From positions 558,001 to 622,000 of the forward strand of contig NZ_JAKQZG010000001.1 of NCBI RefSeq assembly GCF_024359545.1: a stretch of 64,000 nt of DNA, in the 5' to 3' direction. The stretch is from Jiella marina. GTDB lineage: Bacteria > Pseudomonadota > Alphaproteobacteria > Rhizobiales > Rhizobiaceae. Of this stretch, positions 43,364 to 53,994 are shown in pieces (position 1 is the stretch's first letter; each line of letters starts with the position of its first letter). The translations under genes and the position numbers were made by a program. Under the pieces are notes generated by a model, which saw only the letters and a program-made list of their open reading frames with translations, made no database searches and was not told the origin of the DNA.

Positions 43364-44305
43364 ATGGCTGTTTGTGAAGATGAGATTTTTGAGTGGATTG
43401 ATAGTCCACCAACCAAAACCCAGCGTTTCCGAGATTGGACCTTGCGGTTTTGTCACCATAAATTGCCGAAGACGCTCAAGAGTCGCCTGACAATAGCAGG
43501 GCTATCGGGCACTGCCGTTTCATTTTTCTCTATCATTTTGATAACGATTTCCCCTTGGTGGTCTTTGTACTTCAAGGAACAAGAAGTAAATGGGCGGGCT
43601 ATTTTCTATATCTGCGCAATTTTATTCTGTTTGCAATGCATTAAAGGTCTATCTGGGTTTGTCAGGAATCTATCCGAAAATATTGATACGAAACGAGAAG
43701 AAGTCGACCAGGTTTCCACCCGAACCTACAATCTAATGTACGAAATAATTGGGTATATTGATCGCGAAAAGATTCCGACTAGCGACGCCGAAAAGCGCCT
43801 TATAATAAAAAACGTTTTAGAATGTATTATACATTCAACAAGATATACAATAAATGCTACATCAACAGATTATCTTCAGGCTACCTGCATGACTTTTGCA
43901 GACGAAGACTGCGACCATTTTAAGATATTTTGCAGAGCTAGTGATAATCGTCAGGTTGGATCTGTCGTGGAGTGCCGCCAGACGATCGCCTATTATTCCA
44001 TGCTACTTAATAAAAATTTTGTCGTAAATGATTTCAAGAAGCAACGATTTTTTCCATATAAATCCATCAGCGTGCCCAACGAAGCGCCGCGATATCGAAG
44101 CATTATGGTTTTACCCCTCATCGAACCAGCAGAGGATGGTTTTAGAGCATGCGGCGCCATCAGCGTTGATAGCTCAAAGCCGTACGAGTTTTTTGGGGAT
44201 GTCGGAACTCAACTTGCAACGCAACTGATGCCATTTGTGCTTCTATGCACTAGCATTTGCGGAAACGATATGCCGTGGCTATCGGTCTTTGAGGAGCTAA
44301 ATTGA
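43364..44305 (+). CDS. Two-TM protein with GAF-like C-terminal domain, in AT-rich cassette
   Basis: A 313-residue protein of no family I can name. The N-terminal 40 residues are cytosolic and basic. Two membrane helices lie at about 42-62 and 77-97. A short coiled-coil (NIDTKREEVDQVSTRTYNL) follows, then a soluble domain at about 140-297 with alternating strands and helices ending YRSIMVLPLIEP ... CGAISVDSSKPYEF, which looks like a GAF-type ligand or sensor domain. Base composition is strikingly AT-rich beside its neighbours, with many ATA, TTA, AAT and AGA codons, so recent transfer is likely. The next gene starts one base after its stop. The ribosome site GGTGGG sits in a small CCACC/GGTGG hairpin. 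A sensor or effector role, perhaps in defence, is speculation. Confidence 0.8.
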   Translation: MAVCEDEIFEWIDSPPTKTQRFRDWTLRFCHHKLPKTLKSRLTIAGLSGTAVSFFSIILITISPWWSLYFKEQEVNGRAIFYICAILFCLQCIKGLSGFVRNLSENIDTKREEVDQVSTRTYNLMYEIIGYIDREKIPTSDAEKRLIIKNVLECIIHSTRYTINATSTDYLQATCMTFADEDCDHFKIFCRASDNRQVGSVVECRQTIAYYSMLLNKNFVVNDFKKQRFFPYKSISVPNEAPRYRSIMVLPLIEPAEDGFRACGAISVDSSKPYEFFGDVGTQLATQLMPFVLLCTSICGNDMPWLSVFEELN

Positions 44306-44306
44306 T

Positions 44307-44522
44307 ATGGCGAACAAACCTAAGCCACACGGCACCATCCGTCGCCTACCTAAGGGCACCTTCGTTCGGACGCCGCTGGCCTCCTCAATTAGCGACATTT
44401 ATCGCAAACTTCGTGCCGGGGAGATTACAAAAGACGAGGCCATTGAGCAGCTTCGCTTGAGGCGAAGAAATCGCTCTGGAAGACTTGGAAAGTACTTGGA
44501 AGCGGCTATTAACGAAAACTAA
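44307..44522 (+). CDS. 71-residue basic protein of the AT-rich cassette
   Basis: A small, basic, soluble protein starting one base after the stop of the two-TM gene; GAGGAG ends about 10 bases upstream, inside that gene. The N-terminus is Lys/Arg/Pro-rich (NKPKPHGTIRRLPKG). A helical stretch (SISDIYRKLRAGEITKDEAIEQL) resembles short helix-turn-helix or SHOCT-like elements. A basic segment RRRNRSGR then precedes a final helix. I recognise no family. Tight coupling implies it works with the membrane protein, for example as a nucleic-acid-binding partner or regulator, but this is inference. It shares the AT-rich composition. Confidence 0.75.
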   Translation: MANKPKPHGTIRRLPKGTFVRTPLASSISDIYRKLRAGEITKDEAIEQLRLRRRNRSGRLGKYLEAAINEN

Positions 44523-44651
44523 TTTAAGAATCGTCTTTTACCGAGCGAATGCACGTGCTGCTTCGGAAATTTGCGCGCGACAGAGCATATAGCAGATGGA
44601 GACCGATCGACCTGCGGGCCAATCGGCCATTGTCCCTTTCCGCTGCCGTGC

Positions 44652-45758
44652 TCACGCCCGCTTCTTCGCGTACTCCGGAAACAGCTCGGACAGCCCCGCC
44701 TCGCTGGCGTTGCAGACGCCGCGCTCGGTGATCAGGCCGCTCACGAGCCGGGCCGGCGTCACGTCGAAGGCGTAGTTCGAGACGGGAGTCGCTTCGGGCG
44801 AGATGCGCACGCGCTCGACAGTCCCTGAATCGTTGATGCCGATGATATGGGAGACCTCCTCCCCGGCACGCTCTTCGATCGGGATCTCGGCAACGCCGTT
44901 CCTCACCGTCCAGTCGATGGTCGAGGCCGGCAGGGCGGCATAGAACGGCACACCGTTGTCGCGCGCGGCGAGCGCCTTCAGATAGGTGCCGATCTTGTTG
45001 CAGACGTCGCCGAGCGCGGTGGTGCGGTCGGAGCCGACGATGCACAGATCGACCTTGCCATGCTGCATCAGATGACCACCGGCATTGTCGACGACCAGCG
45101 TGTGGTCGACACCGTGATTGGCAAGCTCCCACGCGGTCAGCCCTGCTCCCTGATTGCGCGGCCGCGTCTCGTCCACATAGACGTGGACGGGAATGCCCTT
45201 TTCATGGGCGAGATAGATCGGCGACGTCGCCGTGCCCCAGTCGACGGTGGCGAGCCAGCCGGCGTTGCAGTGAGTGAGAACATTCACCGGCTCGCCCGGC
45301 TTCTTGTCGCGTGCGATCGCCTCGATCAGTTTCAGCCCGTTCTGGCCGATCCTGCGGTTGGTCTCGACGTCCTCATCGCAGATCTCCTCAGCTAGCGCCC
45401 AGGCCGCCTCCGCCCGCTCGCTCTCGGGCAGTGCACCGATCCTTTGCCGGACGGCGTCGAGTGCCCAACGCAGATTGATGGCGGTGGGCCGGGTGGCATG
45501 AAGAATGTCGTAGGCCTCCGCCAGACCGGCGTCCGACGGATCCTTGCGAAGCGCAAAGGCCATGCCGTAGGCCGCCGTCGCCCCGATCAACGGTGCACCC
45601 CGGACCCACATGTCGGAGATCGCGGTGGCGGTCTCTTCCATATTGGTGAGGTGGACGATCTTGAGTTCGTGCGGAAGCTTGGTCTGGTCGATGATGCCGA
45701 CGCGCTCGCCGTCTTCCTCCGCCCAGATCGAACGGAAATCACGATCGCCGATTTTCAT
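44652..45758 (-). CDS. mtnA: S-methyl-5-thioribose-1-phosphate isomerase
   Basis: A 368-residue cytoplasmic enzyme converting methylthioribose-1-phosphate to methylthioribulose-1-phosphate in methionine salvage. The start at 45758 ([10 protein letters not shown]) overlaps the mtnK stop as ATGA. The catalytic Cys164 ([17 protein letters not shown]) and Asp244 ([20 protein letters not shown]) of the aIF-2B-like family are present. Later salvage steps (mtnB-E, or an aldolase shunt) are not in this window. Confidence 0.94.
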   Translation of the reverse strand: MKIGDRDFRSIWAEEDGERVGIIDQTKLPHELKIVHLTNMEETATAISDMWVRGAPLIGATAAYGMAFALRKDPSDAGLAEAYDILHATRPTAINLRWALDAVRQRIGALPESERAEAAWALAEEICDEDVETNRRIGQNGLKLIEAIARDKKPGEPVNVLTHCNAGWLATVDWGTATSPIYLAHEKGIPVHVYVDETRPRNQGAGLTAWELANHGVDHTLVVDNAGGHLMQHGKVDLCIVGSDRTTALGDVCNKIGTYLKALAARDNGVPFYAALPASTIDWTVRNGVAEIPIEERAGEEVSHIIGINDSGTVERVRISPEATPVSNYAFDVTPARLVSGLITERGVCNASEAGLSELFPEYAKKRA

Positions 45759-47050
45759 GGCTGTGTCCTTTCGCGGCGGATCGCCCGTGCGAGATTGGTC
45801 AGTGCGGAAATGTCGGAAAACCGGCCGCGATTGACGAGAAGCTCGCAGCCCATTTGAAGCGCCCTCGCCTCGCAGCCTGCGCGGGTCGCAGGGTCTTCGA
45901 TCGATTCCATGTCCTCGACATGGGCAAGGCCGACAAGCCGGCGGATCATCTTGGCGCCGGCAAATCCGGTGGTATCGGTGAAGACGCCATCGAGGAAGCG
46001 CTCGAGCGCGACGGCCGCACCCACGTGGTCGCCTTGGTCCTCGAACATCGAGCGCGGGAACAGGATACCGGTCCGCTCTTCCGTCCAGAGCTTGGAAAAC
46101 CGCGCGGCGAAGACCCGCCAGACCTTTTCGGTCGTTTCCAGCAGCCATTCGCCGTATTCGTCGCGAGCGCCCGGCTGCTGCCCGTGCCCGTCCTGTGAGA
46201 AATAGGCCAGGAACAGATTGGCCAGCAGCGCCCCTATGTCGAAGCCCATCGGGCCATAAAAGGCGAATTCCGGGTCGATCACACGGCTGTCGGTCTCGGT
46301 GACCATGATCGATCCGGTGTGGAGATCACCGTGCAGGAGGGCTTCCGTCTTCGCCGTGAAGAGGTGCAGCATCTCCTGTGCCGCGATCTTGACCGCCCGA
46401 TCACCGCGCAGCGCCAGCGCCGGACCGTCGAGTTCCGGCGTCGTCCAGCGATTCAGCTCGGCATCGAAATAGGGTTCGGTGAAGACGAGGTTCTCGGTGA
46501 TCGCACAGAGCGCGACATTGTCGGCAAACAGCGCGACATCCGCCTTCTTCTGCGCCGTATCCATGTGGAGGTCGGAGGTGCGAAACAGGGTCTCGGCGAG
46601 GAACGTGCCGGCGTGTTCGGCGAGGTGCTCGAACCGCTTGCCGGCAATCAGCTCCTTGCGCAGGATGATGTGCGGCGACAGGTACTCCATCACCACGAGG
46701 GCATTGGTCTCGTCGAAATGATAAAGGCTCGGCACGCGGTCCGGCAGGATCGCGGCCTGCCGAGTCAGCGCGTTCCATTCGAAGAAGGCACGCTTCAACG
46801 GCAGCGGCCAGGAATCGCCGACGAGACGCACATAGGGAAGCGCCTGCTTGACGACGACCGAGCCCTTCGGCCCCTCGATGATGAAGACGAGGTTGAGATT
46901 GCCGTCGCCGACCTCTCTGGCCTGCATCGCCTCGGCGCCACCCCCGAGCCGTTCGGCGACCGCCGGATTTGAGGCAAGATAGCCCTTCACGCTGTCGACG
47001 TCGAAGGGGCGGTAGCCGCCCTCGCCTTTCTGATGTTGGTTCAAGACCAT
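45755..47050 (-). CDS. mtnK: S-methyl-5-thioribose kinase
   Basis: A 431-residue cytoplasmic kinase that phosphorylates methylthioribose. The APH-like fold shows the N-lobe [12 protein letters not shown], the conserved [10 protein letters not shown], the catalytic [13 protein letters not shown] and the metal site [21 protein letters not shown]. The start is uncertain: ATG 47050 directly abuts GGGAGG, while TTG 47044 has proper 6-base spacing from it. A longer frame to 47143 is less likely. It overlaps mtnA by 4 bases and is divergent from an ABC importer gene. Confidence 0.92.
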   Translation of the reverse strand: MVLNQHQKGEGGYRPFDVDSVKGYLASNPAVAERLGGGAEAMQAREVGDGNLNLVFIIEGPKGSVVVKQALPYVRLVGDSWPLPLKRAFFEWNALTRQAAILPDRVPSLYHFDETNALVVMEYLSPHIILRKELIAGKRFEHLAEHAGTFLAETLFRTSDLHMDTAQKKADVALFADNVALCAITENLVFTEPYFDAELNRWTTPELDGPALALRGDRAVKIAAQEMLHLFTAKTEALLHGDLHTGSIMVTETDSRVIDPEFAFYGPMGFDIGALLANLFLAYFSQDGHGQQPGARDEYGEWLLETTEKVWRVFAARFSKLWTEERTGILFPRSMFEDQGDHVGAAVALERFLDGVFTDTTGFAGAKMIRRLVGLAHVEDMESIEDPATRAGCEARALQMGCELLVNRGRFSDISALTNLARAIRRERTQP

Positions 47051-47153
47051 CCTCCCGGAAATCAGCTTGCCCGCGACCGAAGCTGCCTGATCGCGCGGCG
47101 GACGGAGCCGAAGCGACCGCCCGTTTTCCCTTAAGCTGCCCATCGTTTATGCG

Positions 47154-47182
47154 ATTGTCAATTGCAGTTGACTTACGACAAT
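47154..47182. promoter_or_regulatory. Dyad in the mtnK / ABC importer divergent promoter region
   Basis: ATTGTC (47154-47159) and GACAAT (47177-47182) are a perfect inverted repeat, with an inner TCAA/TTGA pair. The site lies between the divergent genes in an AT-rich stretch containing TTGACT (47168-47173), so it could be one operator for both directions. The regulator is not in the window. Confidence 0.4.
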
Positions 47183-47212
47183 TTTTGCATACGGTCACCG
47201 CCGGGAGGAAGG

Positions 47213-48774
<1,562 letters not shown>

Positions 48775-48778
<4 letters not shown>

Positions 48779-49764
48779 CCCTCACCGTCCGTGATCTCTC
48801 CATCCGCTACGGATTCTTCGCGCTGCTCATCGGGCTGGCGCTGTTCTTCTACGCCGCCGAGCCGGCCTTCATGTCGGTCCGCTCCTTCGTCTTCGTCTTC
48901 CAGTCCGTCGCCATCACCGCGATCCTCGCCCTCGGCGTCACCGGCACGCTGGTCGTCGGCGGATTCGACCTGTCGATCGGTTCGGTTGCCGCCTCCTCGA
49001 TGATGGCAGCCTCCTATGCCATGGTGATCTGGGGCTGGGGCACGGTCGAGACGGTCATGCTGTGCGTGGCGTTCGGGCTCTTCGTCGGCTTCATCAACGG
49101 TCTGATCATCGTCTATGGCCGCGTCCCCGATCTCCTGGCGACCCTCGGCACGATGTTCCTGCTCCTTGGCCTCCAGCTCGTGCCGACGGCAGGGCGCTCC
49201 ATCGCCAAGGGCATGATCCTGCCGGATGGCTCGACCGCCACGGGAAGTTTCGATCCGTCCTTTCTGATGCTGGGCCGCTCGCGACTGTTCGACATCGTTC
49301 CGGTGTCGGTCGTCGTGATGCTGGCCCTGGCGGTCGCGATCTTCGTCTTCCTGGAGTTCACCCGCTGGGGCCGGGTCATGTACGCGATCGGCTCGAACGA
49401 GCAGGCGAGCCGCCTCGCCGGCGCGCCGGTGAATCGCTACAAGATCGCCGCCTACATGATTTCCGGCGGCTTTGCGGCGATCGGCGGCATTCTGCTGGCC
49501 GCCCGCGTCGGGCGCGGCGACGTGTCGTCGGGCAACAATCTGCTTCTCGACGGCGTGGCCGCCGCACTGATCGGTTTTGCCGTGCTGGGCGCCGCGAAGC
49601 CTAACGCCTTCGGCACGCTCGTGGGCGCGCTCTTCGTCGGCATGCTTCTTCAGGGCCTGACGATGATGAACGCCCCTTACTACACCCAGGATGCCGTCAA
49701 AGGCGCCGTGCTCGTCCTCGCGCTGCTCTTTACCTTTGCGATGACCAGACGAGCCGGAAGCTGA
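48775..49764 (+). CDS. Sugar-type ABC transporter permease (RbsC-like)
   Basis: A 329-residue inner-membrane permease from ATG 48775, overlapping the ATPase stop by 4 bases; the longer upstream frame is a shadow inside the ATPase gene. It shows the BPD_transp_2 signature ILALGVTGTLVVGGFDLSIGS and, near the C-terminus, the EAA-like loop AIGSNEQASRLAGAPVNRYK. About nine membrane helices. It works with the ATPase before it and the binding protein after it. Confidence 0.92.
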
Positions 49765-49824
49765 CGGCCCTGCAACCGAACGATCGGCCGGGTCCCGGCC
49801 GATGAAAATGGGAGGAAACGAGAC

Positions 49825-50883
49825 ATGAAATTGATGAATTTCACGCGCAGGCGCTTTGCCGGCCTTGCGCTCGGTGCCGCAGCGCTGCTTTCCGGCACCT
49901 CGCTGTCGATGGCCCAGAACATGCCCGCCCCCTTCGACAATGCCGGTGACGTCGAGATCGCGCTGGTGCGCTATCTCTCGACCGGCGACTTCTTCCAGGC
50001 CTATCTCACGGGCGTGCAGGAGCAGGCGAAGGCCCTGGGTGTGGAACTGCGCGTGCTCGACTCCCGACAGGACGCCGCCCTCCAGGCCGACATGGTCGAC
50101 CAGGCGATCGCGCTCGGCGTCGACGGCATCATCGTCCAGCACGGGCTGACCGAGTCCATGACGGCCGCCGTTCAGCGGGCCGTCGATGCCGGCATCAAGG
50201 TCGTCGCCTTCGACGTGGACGTCGAGAACGAGGCCGTTCCGCAGATCGAGCAGAGCGACCGCGACCTCGCCCGTCTGGCTCTGGAACAGGCGATCGCGGA
50301 CAATGGCGAGGAGTTCGAGGCCGCCTATGTCTACGTGCCCGGCATCGCCCCGCTCGATCGCCGCGACGAGACTTGGCGCGAATTTAAGGAAAAGTATCCG
50401 GGGATCGAGGAAGCCGCACAGTTCGGCACGCTGGACAATCCGATCGCCAATTCGGTTGCCAACCAAGCCTCGGCAGTGCTGCGCGCCAACCCGGGCGTCA
50501 CGGTCGTCTTTGCGCCTTATGACGAGTTCGCCAAGGGCGTGAAGATCGCGGTCGACGAGGCGGGCCTTTCCTCCGACATCAAGATCTATTCGGCCGACAT
50601 TTCGACCGCGGACATCCAGGCGATGCGCGAGGAGCCGAGCGCCTGGGTCGCCACTGCGGCGACGAATCCGGAGTTGATCGGCGAGGTCTCGGTGCGCGCG
50701 CTCGCCATGCTGCTCGCGGGTGAAGATCCCGGCCACAACGTTGTCGTGCCGCCGACGCTGGTGACCCGCGACATGCTGATGGAGAAAGATATCAACAACA
50801 TGGACGAGCTTTCTCAGAAACTGCCGCAATTCGCCACGACGGACGTCGCCAAGCCCGACTGGATGCCGGCGACGGGCGAGTGA
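49825..50883 (+). CDS. Sugar-type ABC transporter substrate-binding protein
   Basis: A 352-residue periplasmic protein of the RbsB/Peripla_BP_4 group, with a signal peptide bearing consecutive arginines (FTRRRFAG) that may route it through Tat, cut near MAQ-N. Two Rossmann-like lobes contain ALVRYLSTGDFFQAYLTGVQ and the hinge ALGVDGIIVQHG. A GGAGGAAAC ribosome site precedes the ATG. It is the third gene of the importer divergent from mtnKA and ends at a strong terminator. Confidence 0.9.
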   Translation: MKLMNFTRRRFAGLALGAAALLSGTSLSMAQNMPAPFDNAGDVEIALVRYLSTGDFFQAYLTGVQEQAKALGVELRVLDSRQDAALQADMVDQAIALGVDGIIVQHGLTESMTAAVQRAVDAGIKVVAFDVDVENEAVPQIEQSDRDLARLALEQAIADNGEEFEAAYVYVPGIAPLDRRDETWREFKEKYPGIEEAAQFGTLDNPIANSVANQASAVLRANPGVTVVFAPYDEFAKGVKIAVDEAGLSSDIKIYSADISTADIQAMREEPSAWVATAATNPELIGEVSVRALAMLLAGEDPGHNVVVPPTLVTRDMLMEKDINNMDELSQKLPQFATTDVAKPDWMPATGE

Positions 50884-50959
50884 CCGGCCTTTGGGGGCCT
50901 TCCGACCGGCAGCCGGCTCACTGAAAGTGCTTTGGCTGCGGTAGCAACAACTCTTCAAC

Positions 50960-50993
50960 CAACGGCGCCTTCCCCGGCGCCGTTGTTCGTTTT
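50960..50993 (+). terminator. Rho-independent terminator of the ABC importer operon
   Basis: CAACGGCGCC (50960-50969) and GGCGCCGTTG (50976-50985) are perfect 10-bp arms, followed by TTCGTTTT. It lies 77 bases after the binding-protein stop. Confidence 0.9.
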
Positions 50994-51087
50994 AGCCCTT
51001 GGCCGGAAACGCTTTTCTAAGCTCGATCCCCTATTCAACGCTCATTGTCAGGTTTGCCGTGTCGCGCGTTGTGGAGGTCGGTTCTTC

Positions 51088-51972
51088 ATGTTGCCCAAGA
51101 GTTTTGTTTCCGTTGGAGTGATAGCCCTCGCAGCGGCTCTTCTGACATCGGTTCCCTCTAAGGCCGAGAGCGTCCAACACGAACTCGAAAGCGGCGACGA
51201 CGCCGGGCTCTGCGAAGGGTTCGGCCCACAGGCACCGCGCGACATCACCTCCTTCGAAGGACTCAATCAGCGAATCTTCGGTCAGGCACCGGCTCCCGAA
51301 AAGCTGAATCTCTGCAACATCCACACCCACACCAATGCCGAACACAAGGGTCCCGGCTTCGCAGTCTTTGCCGGCCACGGCGAACATGGCGGCTACCAGT
51401 GCAATGGCAGCGCCGGCCTGACGGAAGCAGAACTCGAAGACCCGAGTGGCGGCCATGGGGCATTCGAGGGTGTCAAACCGGGCGACACGATCGAAGTACA
51501 CTGGGTCTTCAGTTCCTGCGACGTGAAGCCGGGTCAGGGACTCGGATCATGTCTGACCGAGAGCTGCACGAATCCCACGCTGCGCGTCGAGGCGCAGACC
51601 TTTCTGGTCGTGAACGACCCTGGCGCGCTGGACTTCACCGACTTCAACTATCGCGGCGAGATGCGCGGCAAGTTGCACCAGCCAATTGCCCTGCCGAAGA
51701 ACACCGGCACGCCGGTCGTCTATTCCGGCTCCACCACCGGGCCGAAATACAGTCAGGCTGTCTGTTCGCCCTTGCAGGTGACGTGGAGCGTCCGCCCGCA
51801 ATGCGCCAAGCTCGACATTTCCTCGCTGCACCGCTGGGCTGAAAACGGCAATATCTTCCGCGAAGACCATTCGCACGGGGTTCGCGAACTCGTCACCGCG
51901 CCCGAACTGCTGTCGCCGATCGAGCGCAATATGGCCGAGAAGAGCTGGGACGATCGACTGCGGGTAGAATAG
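51088..51972 (+). CDS. Delta-class carbonic anhydrase, periplasmic
   Basis: A 294-residue exported protein. The start at 51088 follows GGAGG (12 bases) and gives a signal peptide ending at SKA-E. The block NLCNIHTHTNAEHKGPGF provides His79-x-His81, and His138 (VHWVFSSC) could complete an alpha-CA-like zinc site. PGQGLGSCLTESC and TWSVRPQCAKLD are further family blocks, with about eight cysteines likely in disulfides. This pattern matches bacterial proteins annotated as delta-class carbonic anhydrase, hydrating CO2 to bicarbonate. It is monocistronic, and no bicarbonate transporter is adjacent. Confidence 0.8.
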   Translation: MLPKSFVSVGVIALAAALLTSVPSKAESVQHELESGDDAGLCEGFGPQAPRDITSFEGLNQRIFGQAPAPEKLNLCNIHTHTNAEHKGPGFAVFAGHGEHGGYQCNGSAGLTEAELEDPSGGHGAFEGVKPGDTIEVHWVFSSCDVKPGQGLGSCLTESCTNPTLRVEAQTFLVVNDPGALDFTDFNYRGEMRGKLHQPIALPKNTGTPVVYSGSTTGPKYSQAVCSPLQVTWSVRPQCAKLDISSLHRWAENGNIFREDHSHGVRELVTAPELLSPIERNMAEKSWDDRLRVE

Positions 51973-52061
51973 GTCGGACAACGACCTCCCCGCTCGACTT
52001 CACCTGATCTGCCGACGACCCGGCGACGACGCCGCTTCCAAGACTACCAGCGACGAAGCAT

Positions 52062-52098
52062 AAAAAAGGCCGCACCTGCCAGCTCGGCGAGTGCGGCC
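52062..52098 (-). terminator. Rho-independent terminator of the pnt operon
   Basis: On the minus strand GGCCGCAC and GTGCGGCC pair around a 15-base loop and are followed by six T. It lies about 55 bases after the pntB stop. Confidence 0.85.
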
Positions 52099-52150
52099 GC
52101 GTCCATTTCTGACGCACCGTCGACCAGACCTGCGATCGACGACGCCGTGG

Positions 52151-53551
52151 TCAGTGGTCCAGCGCCTTGACGATGTCCTCGACCATCTTCTTGGCGTCGG
52201 CCAGAAGCATCATCGTGTTGTCCTTGTAGAACAACGTGTTGTCGATGCCGGCATAGCCGGAGCCGAGCGAGCGCTTGACGAACAGGCAGGTCTGGGCCTG
52301 GTCGACGTTCAGGATCGGCATGCCGTAGATCGGCGAGGATTTGTCGTCGCGCGCGGCCGGATTGGTCACGTCGTTGGCGCCGATGACGAAGGCGACGTCG
52401 GACTGGGAGAATTCGGAATTGATATCTTCCAGCTCGAAGACGTCGTCATAGGGAACGTTCGCCTCGGCCAGAAGCACATTCATGTGCCCCGGCATGCGGC
52501 CCGCCACCGGATGGATGGCGTATTTCACCTCCACGCCTTCCTCCTTCAGCTTGTCGGCCATCTCGCGCAGCGCATGCTGCGCCTGGGCGACCGCCATGCC
52601 GTAACCCGGCACGATGATGACCCTGGACGCGTTCGCCATGAGATAGGCCGCGTCGTCGGCCGAGCCCTGCTTGATCGTGCGATCGCCGAGATCGTCGGCG
52701 CCCGCCGGCCCGCTCTCGCCGCCGAAGCCGCCGAGAATGACCGAGATGAAGGAGCGGTTCATCCCCTTGCACATGATGTAGGAGAGGATCGCGCCGGACG
52801 ATCCCACCAGCGCACCCGTGATGATCAGCGCAAGGTTCTGGAGGGTGAAGCCGATGCCCGCTGCCGCCCAGCCCGAATAGGAGTTCAGCATCGAGACGAC
52901 GACCGGCATGTCCGCTCCGCCGATCGGGATGATCAGAAGCACGCCGAGAACCAGCGAAACGAGGACCACGAGCCAGAACAGCGCGTGGCTTTCCGAGGCC
53001 GCAAACCAGATGACCAGCACGATCAACAGGATGCCGAGCGCGATGTTGATGGCATGGCGCATCGGAAGCATGATCGGCTTGCCGCTCATGCGTCCGTCGA
53101 GTTTCAGAAAGGCGATGACGGAACCGGTAAAGGTGATCGCGCCGATTGCAACGCCGATCGACATTTCGACCAGCGCCTGGCCGTGGATCGCTCCGATCGT
53201 GCCGATTCCCATGGATTCCGGCGCGTAGAGGGCGGCGGCCGCGACCATGACGGCGGCAAGGCCGACCAGCGAGTGGAACGCGGCGACGAGCTGCGGCATC
53301 GCCGTCATGGCGATGCGCTTGGCGATCATCGCACCGGCAGCACCACCGATGGCGATGCCGAGCACGATCAGAACGAGACCGCCGAAAGACGGCCCGGCCA
53401 GGAACAGCGTGGTCAGGATGGCGATCGCCATGCCGGCCATGCCCATCCAGTTACCCTGGCGGCTGGTGGTCGGATGGCTCAGGCCCCGAAGAGCGAGGAT
53501 GAAGAGAACGCCGGAGACGAGATAGAGAAAAGCGGCGGAAGATTCAGACAT
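52151..53551 (-). CDS. pntB: NAD(P) transhydrogenase subunit beta
   Basis: A 466-residue protein. About eight membrane helices (dII) are followed by the soluble NADP(H)-binding dIII domain, with the VPGYGMAVAQAQHALREMAD motif and a GANDVTNPAARDDKSSPIYGMPIL block. With PntAa and PntAb it moves hydride from NADH to NADP+ using the proton gradient. It is the last gene of the operon, 15 bases after pntAb, with a terminator beyond. Confidence 0.95.
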   Translation of the reverse strand: MSESSAAFLYLVSGVLFILALRGLSHPTTSRQGNWMGMAGMAIAILTTLFLAGPSFGGLVLIVLGIAIGGAAGAMIAKRIAMTAMPQLVAAFHSLVGLAAVMVAAAALYAPESMGIGTIGAIHGQALVEMSIGVAIGAITFTGSVIAFLKLDGRMSGKPIMLPMRHAINIALGILLIVLVIWFAASESHALFWLVVLVSLVLGVLLIIPIGGADMPVVVSMLNSYSGWAAAGIGFTLQNLALIITGALVGSSGAILSYIMCKGMNRSFISVILGGFGGESGPAGADDLGDRTIKQGSADDAAYLMANASRVIIVPGYGMAVAQAQHALREMADKLKEEGVEVKYAIHPVAGRMPGHMNVLLAEANVPYDDVFELEDINSEFSQSDVAFVIGANDVTNPAARDDKSSPIYGMPILNVDQAQTCLFVKRSLGSGYAGIDNTLFYKDNTMMLLADAKKMVEDIVKALDH

Positions 53552-53565
53552 GATCGGTCACCGCC

Positions 53566-53994
53566 TCATTTCTGCTTTTTCTTGTACATCGCCAGCATGC
53601 GCTGGGTGACGAGGAAGCCGCCGAAGATGTTAACCGATGCCAGGATCAGCGCGACGAAACCGAAGGTCGCCGCGAGGCCGGAAGCCGACAGTCCGACGGC
53701 CAGGAGCGCGCCGACGATAATCACCGAGGAGATCGCGTTGGTGACCGACATCAGCGGCGTGTGGAGTGCCGGCGTCACCGACCAGACGACGTAGTAGCCG
53801 ACGAAGATCGCCAGGATGAAGATGGCGAAATGGAAGATGAAGGGATCGGTGCCGGTGACGGCATGGCCGACGGCGCCCGCCGCTTCGCCGACCCCCTCGC
53901 CCATCATGCGCTCGACGCCCCCACGCGCGTCGCGGATGGCCGCACCCGCGTCGTTCAGGCGCTGCAGCACATCCCGTGCGGTTTCGTTCTCCAT
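53566..53994 (-). CDS. pntAb: NAD(P) transhydrogenase subunit alpha part 2
   Basis: A 142-residue membrane protein. Residues 1-48 are a polar helix ([18 protein letters not shown]) and are followed by three or four membrane helices containing [24 protein letters not shown], the conserved dII segment. In alphaproteobacteria the alpha subunit is split in two genes, as here. The start overlaps the pntAa stop. Confidence 0.94.
   Translation of the reverse strand: MENETARDVLQRLNDAGAAIRDARGGVERMMGEGVGEAAGAVGHAVTGTDPFIFHFAIFILAIFVGYYVVWSVTPALHTPLMSVTNAISSVIIVGALLAVGLSASGLAATFGFVALILASVNIFGGFLVTQRMLAMYKKKQK

Noticed and set aside
43358-44554. Direct repeat GCGAATG flanking the AT-rich cassette as an insertion footprint
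   Set aside because: A 7-base match at the two ends is expected by chance; no integrase, tRNA or longer repeat supports it.
52091-53794. 567-codon plus-strand frame over pntB
   Set aside because: Antisense to pntB and pntAb, which carry all expected motifs; composition is shadow-like.
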